34,995 nt of DNA from Clostridiales bacterium (GTDB lineage: Bacteria > Bacillota > Clostridia > Christensenellales > Pumilibacteraceae). The notes beneath the pieces were generated by a model. The model was not told the origin of the DNA and did no database searches. It saw only the letters and a list, made by a program, of their open reading frames with translations. The translations under genes and the position numbers were made by a program. This document shows, one piece after another, positions 7,837 to 16,087 of this stretch (positions are counted from its first letter, which is position 1; every line of letters begins with the position of its first letter). Where the stretch lies: positions 1 to 34,995 of the forward strand of contig JAIEBI010000006.1 in the NCBI GenBank assembly GCA_029070965.1. The letters run 5' to 3'.

Positions 7837-8538
7837 ATGAGTGAATTTGTGCAAGGTATAGCCGAGTCGATGAATAGTGCGCTCGGCGCGCCGCTTAGCG
7901 TATTGCTATTGTCTATCATACCGATAGCCGAAGCGCGTTTTGCCATACCGTTCGGCATAAGTATGGGGCTGTCGCCGATGGAGTCGTTCGGCTGGGCGTT
8001 TTTAGGCTCCTCGCTTATCGCGCCCATACTTCTTATCGTTTTTATTCCAACAATAAACGCGCTGTCAAAAACAAAGTTTTTTTCCAAAATCGGCAAGTTT
8101 TTGTACGATAAGTTTGAAAAGAAATCGCGCTCGCTTGCCGATGTCGTGCAAGACGAACATTCGGGCAACGGAACAAAAAAGCCGTTTGTAACCAAAAGCG
8201 ACCTTAAAAAAATGGGCGGCACGGCGCTGTTTGTAGCCGTTCCCCTGCCGCTTACCGGCGTGTGGACGGGCAGTGCGGTCGCTTCCATACTCAAAATCGG
8301 ATTTGTAAAATCGCTTATCGGCGTTATAGTCGGCAATGCCGTTGCATGCGCGATAATTACGCTGATATCGTTTTTGTTCAAGGACTACGTCAACTATATA
8401 ACACTCGCGTTTTTTATAATTGCGGTAACAGTTGTGGTGGTACTAATCATAAAACTTATATTGTACAAACCCAAAACCGACGGCGAAAATTCTAATACGA
8501 TTTCCGCCAAAGACGACCAGACCACCAATCAAGATTAG
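7837..8538 (+). CDS. Small multidrug-export-type membrane protein (PF06695-like)
   Basis: A 233-residue integral membrane protein. It resembles the poorly characterised COG2426/PF06695 'small multidrug export' family. A short amphipathic start leads into LSIIPIAEARFAIPFGISMG, matching the family's E-x-R-x-A-I-P-x-G signature at about residues 27-46, and a second conserved patch, VAVPLPLTGVWTGS, lies near residues 140-153. Several further hydrophobic helices follow, and the tail is short, charged and Asn/Thr-rich. The drug-export label is historical and I would not rely on it. It is followed 15 bases later by glmS, with which it must share a transcript. Its promoter puts the start codon at about +1, and there is no Shine-Dalgarno sequence. 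Confidence 0.8.
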   Translation: MSEFVQGIAESMNSALGAPLSVLLLSIIPIAEARFAIPFGISMGLSPMESFGWAFLGSSLIAPILLIVFIPTINALSKTKFFSKIGKFLYDKFEKKSRSLADVVQDEHSGNGTKKPFVTKSDLKKMGGTALFVAVPLPLTGVWTGSAVASILKIGFVKSLIGVIVGNAVACAIITLISFLFKDYVNYITLAFFIIAVTVVVVLIIKLILYKPKTDGENSNTISAKDDQTTNQD

Positions 8539-8553
8539 TCAAGGAGTTTAGCC

Positions 8554-10380
8554 ATGTGCGGAATTATAGGTTACGTGGGCGGCAAGCAAGCCGCGCCCGT
8601 TTTGCTTAAAGGGCTGCAAAGATTGGAATACCGCGGCTACGATTCGAGCGGCATAGCCGTTATAGATAACGCCGAAATAGGCGTTGTCAAAACGTGCGGC
8701 AAAGTCGCCACGCTGTGCGAAAAAGCGGCAAACGGCAGCGCCCTAAACGGAAGCATAGGCATAGGTCATACAAGATGGGCTACCCACGGCACGCCCAACG
8801 ATATCAACTCCCATCCCCACCTATCGGCGGACGGGCGGTTTTGCATAGTTCACAACGGCATAATAGAAAACTTTGCCGAGCTGAAAACCGAGCTTATCAA
8901 TCACGGCTTGCCCTTTACCAGCGACACGGACAGCGAGGTCATAGCGCAATTATTGCAGTATCTTTACGACGGCGATATGGTATCCACCCTGTGCAAGGTT
9001 ATGGAAAGACTCAACGGCTCATATGCGGTGGGCATACTGTGCGCCGACACTCCCGACAGCCTGTACGCAATAAGAAAAGACAATCCCCTCGTAATAGGCA
9101 TAGGTCAAAACGAAAACTTTATCGCTTCCGACTTTGCGGCGGCGTTAGAGCATACGCACAGCTTCGTGCAACTGAACGACCGCGAAATCGCAAGGCTCAC
9201 CGCGCGCGCGGCAACATTTTTCGACTGCGACGGCAACGCACTCAAAAAGACCCCGTACAACGTGGACTGGGATATTTCCAGCGCCGAAAAGGGCGGCTAT
9301 CCGCACTTTATGTTAAAGGAAATTTACGAGCAGCCCAAAGCGATTAAGGACACGGTAAGCTCGCGCGTAAAGGGCGACAATATAATTCTGGACAAAGTAG
9401 ACTTTTCGCCCAACAACGTAAACCGCATCAATCGCATAAACATCGTAGGCTGCGGCTCGGCGTACCATGCGGGCATTGTCGGCAAACACTTTATAGAAAA
9501 ATATTGCCGCATAACCGTCAACTGTGAGCTTGCCAGCGAGTACGTTTACAGCAACCCCATAACGGACAACCGCACACTTACAATCGTTATAAGCCAAAGC
9601 GGCGAAACGGCTGACTCCCTTGCCGCGCTCCGCCTTGCCAAAAAGCTCGGTTCGCACACCATTGCCATCGTCAACGTCCTGCACAGCGCAATAGCGCGCG
9701 AGGCGGACGACGTGCTGTACACCTATGCAGGGCCGGAAATATCCGTTTGCACCACTAAGGGCTACACCACTCAGGTGGCTATGCTGTACCTTATCGGACT
9801 TAAAATCGCCAAGGTCAAGCATATAATATCCGACGCACGGTACTCGGAGCTGTTAAGCGAGCTTACTCGCCTGCCCGAAAAAATAACCGAAATATTAAAT
9901 GACACCGACCAAATAAAGAACTATGCCGAAAGCTACGCCGAACATAAATGCGTGTTCTTTATCGGCAGGAACACCGACTACGCCGCGTCGTTAGAAGGCG
10001 CGCTCAAACTGAAAGAAATATCGTATATCCACGCCGAAGCGTACGCCGCGGGCGAGCTTAAACACGGCACGATATCGCTTATAGAAAAAGGCACCGTCAC
10101 GCTTGCGCTTGTAACGCAAGAGGGATTGTATTCCAAAATGCTGTCCAACATAAAAGCCGTGCAGTCGCGCGGCGGCACCGTGCTTGCCATATCGTCGCAA
10201 ACCAACAAGCAAATCGGCGAGGAAGCTGACGGACTGTTGACTATCCCCGCTTGCGACGACGACGTAACGCCCGTGCTGACCGCCGTTATATTGCAGGTGT
10301 TCGCCTACTACGTAGCCGCCAAACGAGGCTGCGACATAGACAAACCGCGCAACCTCGCCAAGTCGGTCACGGTGGAATAA
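8554..10380 (+). CDS. glmS: Glutamine--fructose-6-phosphate aminotransferase (isomerizing)
   Basis: A 608-residue enzyme of normal length that makes glucosamine-6-P from fructose-6-P and glutamine, the entry step to amino-sugar and peptidoglycan synthesis. The class II glutaminase domain starts MCGIIGYVGG, with Cys2 as nucleophile after Met removal, and shows HTRWATHG and HNGIIENF. Two SIS sugar-isomerase domains follow (about 285-430 and 455-595), including the VISQSGETADS loop, and the C-terminus is the typical DKPRNLAKSVTVE. The ribosome-binding site AAGGAG lies seven bases before the ATG. Because it sits 15 bases behind the upstream gene there is no room for a glmS ribozyme leader, so control must differ from that of Bacillus. 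A terminator follows at 10394. Confidence 0.98.
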   Translation: MCGIIGYVGGKQAAPVLLKGLQRLEYRGYDSSGIAVIDNAEIGVVKTCGKVATLCEKAANGSALNGSIGIGHTRWATHGTPNDINSHPHLSADGRFCIVHNGIIENFAELKTELINHGLPFTSDTDSEVIAQLLQYLYDGDMVSTLCKVMERLNGSYAVGILCADTPDSLYAIRKDNPLVIGIGQNENFIASDFAAALEHTHSFVQLNDREIARLTARAATFFDCDGNALKKTPYNVDWDISSAEKGGYPHFMLKEIYEQPKAIKDTVSSRVKGDNIILDKVDFSPNNVNRINRINIVGCGSAYHAGIVGKHFIEKYCRITVNCELASEYVYSNPITDNRTLTIVISQSGETADSLAALRLAKKLGSHTIAIVNVLHSAIAREADDVLYTYAGPEISVCTTKGYTTQVAMLYLIGLKIAKVKHIISDARYSELLSELTRLPEKITEILNDTDQIKNYAESYAEHKCVFFIGRNTDYAASLEGALKLKEISYIHAEAYAAGELKHGTISLIEKGTVTLALVTQEGLYSKMLSNIKAVQSRGGTVLAISSQTNKQIGEEADGLLTIPACDDDVTPVLTAVILQVFAYYVAAKRGCDIDKPRNLAKSVTVE

Positions 10381-10393
10381 ATATGTAACCAAC

Positions 10394-10432
10394 AAAAAAC
10401 TGCCATTGCGCAATGCAAAGGCAGTTTTTTTT
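10394..10432. terminator. Bidirectional terminator after glmS
   Basis: An 11-bp stem (AAAAAACTGCC with GGCAGTTTTTT) closes a 15-base loop that itself contains a small palindrome, followed by more T. The A-run on the left makes it usable by the convergent lipoprotein gene. Confidence 0.9.
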
Positions 10433-10441
10433 GTTAAACTT

Positions 10442-12976
10442 TTACCAAGCGACGGGCGCACCGTCTACGTAATGCCAGTAATTGCCCTCGGTTGTCTGCT
10501 GTTCTTCCGAATAGAAGTATACGTTTACTGTATATATTACGTGATTTGAAAATTCATAATAAGTAAATTCGCCATCTACTGCCTCCCATTCTTCCGCAGT
10601 GCCGTAATAATACAGCGGCGGAAGCGGCGTCATTATCTTATCATCAGCTCCCACGTATTGAACGTTTTTGGGCACAACTACTTCCTTAAGCTTATCACAC
10701 CTACTAAATGCGTTGTAATCCAAGTATATTAACCCTTCTGGCAATCCAATTCTTTCCAACGAAGTGCAAGAATCAAACGCATGACGTTTTATTATTTGCA
10801 CACTCGCAGGTATTTCTATAGATTTCAGCGACGAACAATTCCCAAACGCAAAATCATCGATTTCGGTTAACGTGTTAGGCAAAATAATTTCCCGCAAACT
10901 TGTGCAACCCAAAAATATAGATGACGGAAGAACTGTAAGTTCATCCGGTAATTTGACACTTACAAGTTTATCGCAATCGCTAAACGCGTCATATTCAATA
11001 CCGACTACCGTTTCCGGAATCACCGCAGTTTGTATATCGGGCAATGCCGCATATAAGTATGTAAAAGACTTGTCGAACAACATATTGTCCTCAAAAACGA
11101 GATGCGGATTTTGTTCATCAATCAATATCTGCCTTGCTCCCGTTAATGCCTTTATAATCGTCTTCCATCCTCCTTCTATAATATTGCCGGTGCGAAGTTC
11201 GTCCGGATAACCGAGTCCCCAGTTTGCCCAGCCCGTCATGCTCACATTTTTGCCTATTGTAAGCTTTTCCAGATTTTTTGTATACGTGCTGAATGCGTGA
11301 TATGCAATTACGCCCGTTTCATCGGGTATTTTATACTCGACAGACTTTTTACCGGTAGGATAAGTTATAAGCATAAATTTCTCTTTGGAAAACAGCACTC
11401 CGTCTTGCGCACTGAAATACCGGTTATTTTCGTCCACTGTAATTGACTCGATATTGCCTGAAAAATGATTCAACACGTCTCCGTCATCAATATACCTAAC
11501 TGTCGCCGATATATGAACCGAAGTTGTAGCACTTCCGGAAACGTCTTGTATTGTTTGCTCGCCATTCTCGTAATTCATTATGCTTACAACCGAGTATTCA
11601 CGCCCGCGGTATGTAACCGCAGACGGTATTACAAAATCCCCACTCTTTGTTATACTCGACAGAGACAACGTGTCGTAACCTACAACCGCATACTCCGCAC
11701 CGTCATGCGTAAACATATCGTAAAATACAGCGTCGTTGCCGTTGTATCGGCTTTGCGCGCGAGTCGGCAATTCGCACAAAAATTCCAAGCCCACGCCGTT
11801 GTCCGGCGTATGATTCTTTAAAAAGCTTTCGTCGGTAGCACAAAAATAATTATGCGATATTCCCCAATAATAATCGGGAGTATCGTCATAAGTCAAATCG
11901 AACCAAAACCACACGCCGTCTATCTCAACCAAATTCCACGCGTGGTCGTCGGTTATGCCTTTGCCGGTAACAAATACGTTATTTATGCCGCACACGTTTA
12001 GTAACAGCTGGAAGGTCCGCGCATACCCCTCGCACACCGCGCCCTTGCCTTGCAGCACGCCGGTAATATTGTGCGCCCACGCCGCGGATTCGGGCTTATT
12101 GTTTTTGTCGTTTGCGTAATCGATTGCTTCAATAATCTTGTCGTGAAATGCAAGCGCAACTGTATAAGCGTTTCCCCCGCTTGCCAAAGCAACGTACTGC
12201 TCGATTGCGCCGTACAGCTCGGTATTGCACTCGGTGCGCGCGTCGCCGTCGGCGTATTCGTCTACCACGGCGAGCGCAAGTCCGTATACAGGACTTATTG
12301 TTGTCTCCTTAGATACCCAATAATACAGCGGATTGTCGTCTAAATACGTTTTCCACACCGCAACAGCTTCGTCCATTTCAAGTCCATGTTTAACGTAGTC
12401 AATGTTGCATAAAACGTATTTTTTGCCGTCATACTGCGCGTCGCTTCCGTCGCTGTGGAATGTTATAACAGCTTCGGCTATATCGTCGTAAAAAGCGCAC
12501 AAGTCCTCGCCTTTGGACATAGTAGCCAAGTAACGGTAGCCGTAATCATCATTGTAATACTCGTCCACGTACACCGCATACTTCATACCGCAATGTTTGC
12601 ACACGCCGTCCTTAAAGCTATGCTCACCGGTTTCGTCTATAATCTGCGATTTTGTTTCGCCGCAAGTCTGACAAGCATAATACATATAGCCGCTTTGGAC
12701 GCAAGTCGCTTGCATAACTACTGTACCGTTGTCCCAGTCATGTCCGAGCGGCGGAAGCACAGTATAATTCTTGTCCCCGCACTTTTCACATACATCATAA
12801 CTGTATCCCGCATATGTACAGCCCGCGGGTAAACCAACTTTCGATTCCGAATATTCATGCGAACACACTTGTTTGGTAGAGTTATCGTTGCTCGTCTTTT
12901 CCCCGCACGAAACAAATGCACCTAAGCACAGCGCGGCGGCTATTGCCGAAATAAATGCGATACAACGTTTTTTCAT
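10442..12976 (-). CDS. Surface lipoprotein: transglutaminase-like domain plus BspA-type leucine-rich repeats
   Basis: An 844-residue exported protein. I chose ATG at 12976, which has GAGGTG just upstream. The signal peptide ends in a lipobox (AFVSC, Cys24). Residues about 35-135 hold repeated C-x2-C units with Gly-His turns, a zinc-ribbon-like linker common in clostridial surface proteins. A transglutaminase/protease-like domain follows with the triad visible as GAVCEGYA (Cys315), DDHAW (His345) and FDLTYDD (Asp360). From about 430 on there are LRR_5 repeats, at their clearest five 23-residue units of the form 'AF..C..L..I.LP..L..I'. Such proteins act outside the cell in adhesion or protein processing. 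Its own promoter is at 13015-13043. The substrate is unknown; the catalytic call is inferred from conserved residues. Confidence 0.88.
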   Translation of the reverse strand: MKKRCIAFISAIAAALCLGAFVSCGEKTSNDNSTKQVCSHEYSESKVGLPAGCTYAGYSYDVCEKCGDKNYTVLPPLGHDWDNGTVVMQATCVQSGYMYYACQTCGETKSQIIDETGEHSFKDGVCKHCGMKYAVYVDEYYNDDYGYRYLATMSKGEDLCAFYDDIAEAVITFHSDGSDAQYDGKKYVLCNIDYVKHGLEMDEAVAVWKTYLDDNPLYYWVSKETTISPVYGLALAVVDEYADGDARTECNTELYGAIEQYVALASGGNAYTVALAFHDKIIEAIDYANDKNNKPESAAWAHNITGVLQGKGAVCEGYARTFQLLLNVCGINNVFVTGKGITDDHAWNLVEIDGVWFWFDLTYDDTPDYYWGISHNYFCATDESFLKNHTPDNGVGLEFLCELPTRAQSRYNGNDAVFYDMFTHDGAEYAVVGYDTLSLSSITKSGDFVIPSAVTYRGREYSVVSIMNYENGEQTIQDVSGSATTSVHISATVRYIDDGDVLNHFSGNIESITVDENNRYFSAQDGVLFSKEKFMLITYPTGKKSVEYKIPDETGVIAYHAFSTYTKNLEKLTIGKNVSMTGWANWGLGYPDELRTGNIIEGGWKTIIKALTGARQILIDEQNPHLVFEDNMLFDKSFTYLYAALPDIQTAVIPETVVGIEYDAFSDCDKLVSVKLPDELTVLPSSIFLGCTSLREIILPNTLTEIDDFAFGNCSSLKSIEIPASVQIIKRHAFDSCTSLERIGLPEGLIYLDYNAFSRCDKLKEVVVPKNVQYVGADDKIMTPLPPLYYYGTAEEWEAVDGEFTYYEFSNHVIYTVNVYFYSEEQQTTEGNYWHYVDGAPVAW

Positions 12977-13014
12977 AAGCACCTCTCGGAACAAACAAAA
13001 AATTTTATTTAATT

Positions 13015-13043
13015 ATTATATCACATATACGCTTATAACGCAA
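13015..13043 (-). promoter_or_regulatory. Promoter of the LRR lipoprotein
   Basis: TTGCGT (13038-13043), 17-base spacer, TATAAT (13015-13020). The leader is about 31 bases and carries the GAGAGGTG ribosome site. Confidence 0.65.
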
Positions 13044-13053
13044 TATTTATTTA

Positions 13054-13773
13054 TTACTTTTTATATGTAGACAAAAATTTGATTGTGGGTTTACACTCAC
13101 CTTTTTTTGCGGTCAGTCCCGATAACTCCAAGCAGTATTTCAGTCGACGCGCCGCACCCTCCGCGCCGTCGTAGATTTTTATTTTACCGCCGTATATTTC
13201 GCTTATCAAGCCCGATATGTAGCTGTAATGCGAGCAACCGAGTATTACCGCTTCCGCGTCGCCGTACTTTTCAAACACCTCACGTAAATACGGCTTTATG
13301 CGCGTTATATCGTCCTGATTGTCCTCTATCAGCTTGGCAAGCTTGGGCGAAGCGAGCGGCACCACCCTTTTGTCGCAGCTTTCAAGCAGCCTGCTAAATC
13401 TATCCGAGGCGAACGTTGCATCAGTTACGAGCGCGACGGCGTAGCCGTTTTTGCCAAGTTCTTTTACGCACGGCTTGACGGCAGGCTCCAGCCCTACCAC
13501 CACGCGCGTACTGTACAGCGCGCGAATACGGTCGACCGCCGTAACCGTTGCCGTGTTGCAAGCTATCACCACCGCTTTGCAGTTTAGCGAAAACAGTTTA
13601 TCGGCGCACGCAAACGCCGCCCGCGCAATATCGTCCTCGGGCTTGTTGCCGTACGGCATATTGGCCTCGTCGGCGAGGTATATAAAGCTTTCGTCAGGCA
13701 GCAGCTCCGTGCAATATTTAAGCACGTTCAGCCCGCCAACACCGCTGTCAAACACTCCTATCGGTCTTTGCAT
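13054..13773 (-). CDS. murI: Glutamate racemase
   Basis: A 239-residue enzyme that makes D-glutamate for the peptidoglycan stem peptide. The Asp/Cys-pair active site is visible: FDSGVGGL (Asp9), VIACNTAT (Cys72) and ILGCSHYSYI (Cys180, His182). The family's usual Y-x-G-D-T-A-x-x-P-Y-G motif reads YLADEANMPYG, a mild departure. It is somewhat shorter than the common 260-270 residues. It lies 42 bases downstream of gpr on the same strand and is probably cotranscribed. No convincing Shine-Dalgarno sequence precedes the ATG. Confidence 0.95.
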   Translation of the reverse strand: MQRPIGVFDSGVGGLNVLKYCTELLPDESFIYLADEANMPYGNKPEDDIARAAFACADKLFSLNCKAVVIACNTATVTAVDRIRALYSTRVVVGLEPAVKPCVKELGKNGYAVALVTDATFASDRFSRLLESCDKRVVPLASPKLAKLIEDNQDDITRIKPYLREVFEKYGDAEAVILGCSHYSYISGLISEIYGGKIKIYDGAEGAARRLKYCLELSGLTAKKGECKPTIKFLSTYKK

Positions 13774-13815
13774 AACGTATCTTGTATATGCGCGGCGGGC
13801 GCGTATTGTTACTGA

Positions 13816-14604
13816 TTACGCCCCCGCCGACCGTCCGAATGAAAAGGCGTTATTAATAGCGCCTGCGATTATGCTTGCGCAGTCCTCAACAAGTATATCC
13901 ACGTCCTTGGGCGTTACTATCATATCGCAGTGCGGCTCGGTATCGCACGCGCAATAGTCGCGCGCAATCGTTGACGAATACACGACAAGCGGCACGCCCA
14001 CCGACACCGTGCGAATGCCGAGCGTGCGCTCGTCCAGCCTGCGCCTGTGGTTTTCTACCCCACTCCCCGGGGTTATGCCGCTGTCCGTAACCTGAAACGC
14101 CGTGGCTATGCGGCTTGCCGCCGCGGCGGTGAGCGCGTCCACCACCACTATTACATCGGGCTTGACCCTATCCGCAACAGCCGAAATTATATCAAAGCTT
14201 TCTATACCCGTCATGCCGAGCACATTGGGCGTTAGCGCGCAAAGATACTTATCGTCACCGTTTAAATGCCTATTTACGCACAGCCGTTTAAACACGCGGT
14301 CGCCAAGCGCGTCGGCGGTCAAATCGGGATTGCCAAGCCCCACCGCCATAACCTTGTCGCAACCGTTGCAGTAGCTGAGTAGGCATGAACTAAGCGCGTC
14401 GATAACCCGTTTATACTGAGCGTTTTCGCCCTTGATAACGGCGGTCGTTTCCAGTGTGGCGTACTTTCCGCACGGCTTGCCGAGCTGCTTGGACATATGT
14501 TCATCCACGTTCACCTCGTAGTATTTGATAAGCCCGTCGTCCTTGTTGTGCTTGTGCTTGCAAAATTCCACCGCCATGTCGGTATAAACAGCGTATTTAT
14601 CCAT
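13816..14604 (-). CDS. gpr: Spore germination endopeptidase GPR
   Basis: A 262-residue protease that degrades small acid-soluble spore proteins at germination. Its presence is the best evidence here that the organism sporulates. The N-terminal TDMAVE (residues 8-13) matches the family's T-D-L-A-x-E propeptide-processing site. Further signatures are VGLGNPDLTADALG, VIVVVDALTA and TDSGITPGSGVENHRRR. I chose ATG at 14604 because the family starts just before the TD motif, although the frame stays open about 57 bases further. No Shine-Dalgarno is visible. No sporulation-sigma promoter could be assigned with confidence. It is divergent from rpsT and upstream of murI. Confidence 0.95.
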   Translation of the reverse strand: MDKYAVYTDMAVEFCKHKHNKDDGLIKYYEVNVDEHMSKQLGKPCGKYATLETTAVIKGENAQYKRVIDALSSCLLSYCNGCDKVMAVGLGNPDLTADALGDRVFKRLCVNRHLNGDDKYLCALTPNVLGMTGIESFDIISAVADRVKPDVIVVVDALTAAAASRIATAFQVTDSGITPGSGVENHRRRLDERTLGIRTVSVGVPLVVYSSTIARDYCACDTEPHCDMIVTPKDVDILVEDCASIIAGAINNAFSFGRSAGA

Positions 14605-14655
14605 AAAAATATTGTTTGTAAAAGAAAAAATTTTAATCGTAAACCCAACAAACAG

Positions 14656-14684
14656 TTGCAAAAGTTATTTTAGTATGCTATAAT
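14656..14684 (+). promoter_or_regulatory. Extended -10 promoter of rpsT
   Basis: TTGCAA (14656-14661), 17-base spacer, TATAAT (14679-14684), preceded by TGC as an extended -10. +1 is near 14691, giving a leader of about 35 bases with AAAAGGAG before the GTG. Confidence 0.85.
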
Positions 14685-14725
14685 TGTATGGCAAATAGAA
14701 AAACGGCGATAAAAGGAGTAAAATC

Positions 14726-15247
14726 GTGCCTAACATTAAATCCGCTAAAAAGCGCGTACTTATTACAAAAAAGAAAAATGCCCGCAACCGTTCCGACCGT
14801 TCCAAGGTCAACAACGCGATTAAGGCGTTTAACAAAGCTATCGATTCGGCTAACATAGACGAAGCGGAACGCTTGCTTCCCATCACCATGTCGATTATCG
14901 ACAAGGGCGTTACCGCAGGTATTTTGCACAAGAACGCCGCCGCCAACAAAAAGTCGGCGCTCAGCAAAAGACTCAGCGATATCAAGAGTGGCAAAGTAAC
15001 CGTAACCGTCAAAAAGGACAACAAGACCATTGCCGCCGAAAAAGCGCGCGCCGCCAAGGAAGCGCGTGAGGCCGCCCGTGCCGAATTCCGTGCCAAACAG
15101 CAAGAGAAGGAAGCTGATAAGGCCGAGCAGAAAAAGAAAAAGGCAACCAAGGAAAAAGAAAAGGTAGCCGAGGACAAGCCTAAAAAGGAAAAGGCGCCCA
15201 AAAAGACCAAAAAGGCAGAAGCCGAAGAAGCGCCCAAAGCCGAATAA
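14726..15247 (+). CDS. rpsT: Ribosomal protein S20 with a long charged C-terminal extension
   Basis: The first 86 or so residues are a typical bS20 (PNIKSAKKRV start, helical Lys/Arg-rich body, GILHKNAAANKKSALSKRL near the end). bS20 is a small-subunit protein that binds 16S rRNA early in assembly. The gene is twice the usual length: residues about 87-173 form a Lys/Ala/Glu tail of low complexity, with blocks such as KKKKATKEKEK, which should be coiled-coil or disordered. The GTG start is supported by AAGGAG seven bases upstream. It is monocistronic, with its own promoter and the terminator at 15261. The reading frame is uninterrupted to the stop, so the tail looks real and not frameshifted. 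Confidence 0.95.
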   Translation: MPNIKSAKKRVLITKKKNARNRSDRSKVNNAIKAFNKAIDSANIDEAERLLPITMSIIDKGVTAGILHKNAAANKKSALSKRLSDIKSGKVTVTVKKDNKTIAAEKARAAKEAREAARAEFRAKQQEKEADKAEQKKKKATKEKEKVAEDKPKKEKAPKKTKKAEAEEAPKAE

Positions 15248-15260
15248 TTTATTAAATCTA

Positions 15261-15288
15261 AAACGCTCCCCTATCGGGAGCGTTTTTT
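15261..15288 (+). terminator. rpsT terminator
   Basis: A perfect 10-bp stem (AAACGCTCCC with 15276-15285), five-base loop, then T-run. It lies 13 bases after the rpsT stop. Confidence 0.92.
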
Positions 15289-15351
15289 AATTTCGTGTGT
15301 TTACTTTTGTGGTTCGTTTTTTGCTACACCCGCAAATTGCTTGCTAATAAA

Positions 15352-15430
15352 AATTGCTTACGCTACTACTCTGCGTAATCATAAGCAATTAATAATTCTT
15401 AATTCTGCATTCTGAATTCTTAATTATTAA
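15352..15430. repeat. Nested AT-rich inverted repeats between rpsT and the coiled-coil gene
   Basis: Two adjacent imperfect palindromes fill this spacer. The first pairs AATTGCTTA...CGC (15352-15363) with GCGTA...TAAGCAATT (15373-15390). The second pairs TTAATAATT (15389-15397) with AATTATTAA (15422-15430) and reaches the stop codon of the next gene. An extra partial copy of the TTGCTT arm lies at about 15336-15342. It resembles a small mobile palindromic (MITE-like) element; its copy number elsewhere is unknown. Confidence 0.5.
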
Positions 15431-16038
15431 TCGTCGTCCATAATTACGCCCAGCTCGCGCATTATGTCCTTTAAGTCCTCTTTGGGATGAAGCGCTTCGG
15501 CAAAGGAAAATCCGGCAGGCGATCTATCCGTGTACTCGTCGTCGACGGCGGCGCTCGTCTCTTGTCCTTCGTCGTCTTCGCCGTCCTCGTCTTCTTCGTC
15601 CAGCGATTGTTGCAGCCTATCACGTTCCTTTTCGTACTGACCTTCTATGTCACCCGCGCGCGTCAGCACCTCGGAGATTTTGCGGTTTACCTTGCTCGCC
15701 TCCACAAGCTCGTCGTCCAGCGGGTACGCGGCAATAATATTGTTGTAATAAGACAGCCATTTTTCGTGGAAGCTTTTGAGCTGGGCAATTTCCTGATTGT
15801 ACTTTATAAGCGATACCCGCTCGATATCGTCAGCCTTTTTGAGCGCGGCGGTAATCGCCTTGTACACAAGCTCCTTTTGGTTCTCGTACTTGGCTATTTT
15901 GCGCTCTGCGGCGGCAAGGCTCTTTTTCAGCTCGTCAATGCGCTCGCGCTGGCGAAGCATAGTGCTTTCGCAATCTCGACGTACCGCATCGACACAGTTA
16001 TCCAAATCGGCTTGAGTGTATTTTTTTTTGCCGTCCAT
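15427..16038 (-). CDS. Coiled-coil protein with acidic tail, function unknown
   Basis: A 203-residue cytoplasmic-looking protein that I cannot assign. Residues about 15-70 and 80-150 are predicted by eye to be long amphipathic helices or coiled coils (Glu/Lys/Arg/Leu heptads). A strongly acidic stretch (EEDEDGEDDEGQE, about 148-160) follows, and the end is a short FAEALHPKEDLKDIMRELG helix. A distant DivIVA/GpsB-like scaffold role is possible but not shown. The start has AGAAGGA close to the ATG. It is the last gene of the lgt operon, 49 bases after pncB, with no promoter visible between them. Confidence 0.75.
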   Translation of the reverse strand: MDGKKKYTQADLDNCVDAVRRDCESTMLRQRERIDELKKSLAAAERKIAKYENQKELVYKAITAALKKADDIERVSLIKYNQEIAQLKSFHEKWLSYYNNIIAAYPLDDELVEASKVNRKISEVLTRAGDIEGQYEKERDRLQQSLDEEDEDGEDDEGQETSAAVDDEYTDRSPAGFSFAEALHPKEDLKDIMRELGVIMDDD

Positions 16039-16087
16039 TTCCTTCTCTCTTTTTTATTCTTTGTAGGCTTTTGTATTACTATTTGTA

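Noticed and set aside
8539-8553. Possible glmS ribozyme leader
   Set aside because: Only 15 bases separate the genes, and these contain just the ribosome-binding site.
14605-14655. Sporulation-sigma (F/G) promoter for gpr
   Set aside because: Expected from biology, but I could not find a convincing -35/-10 pair in the AT-rich region.
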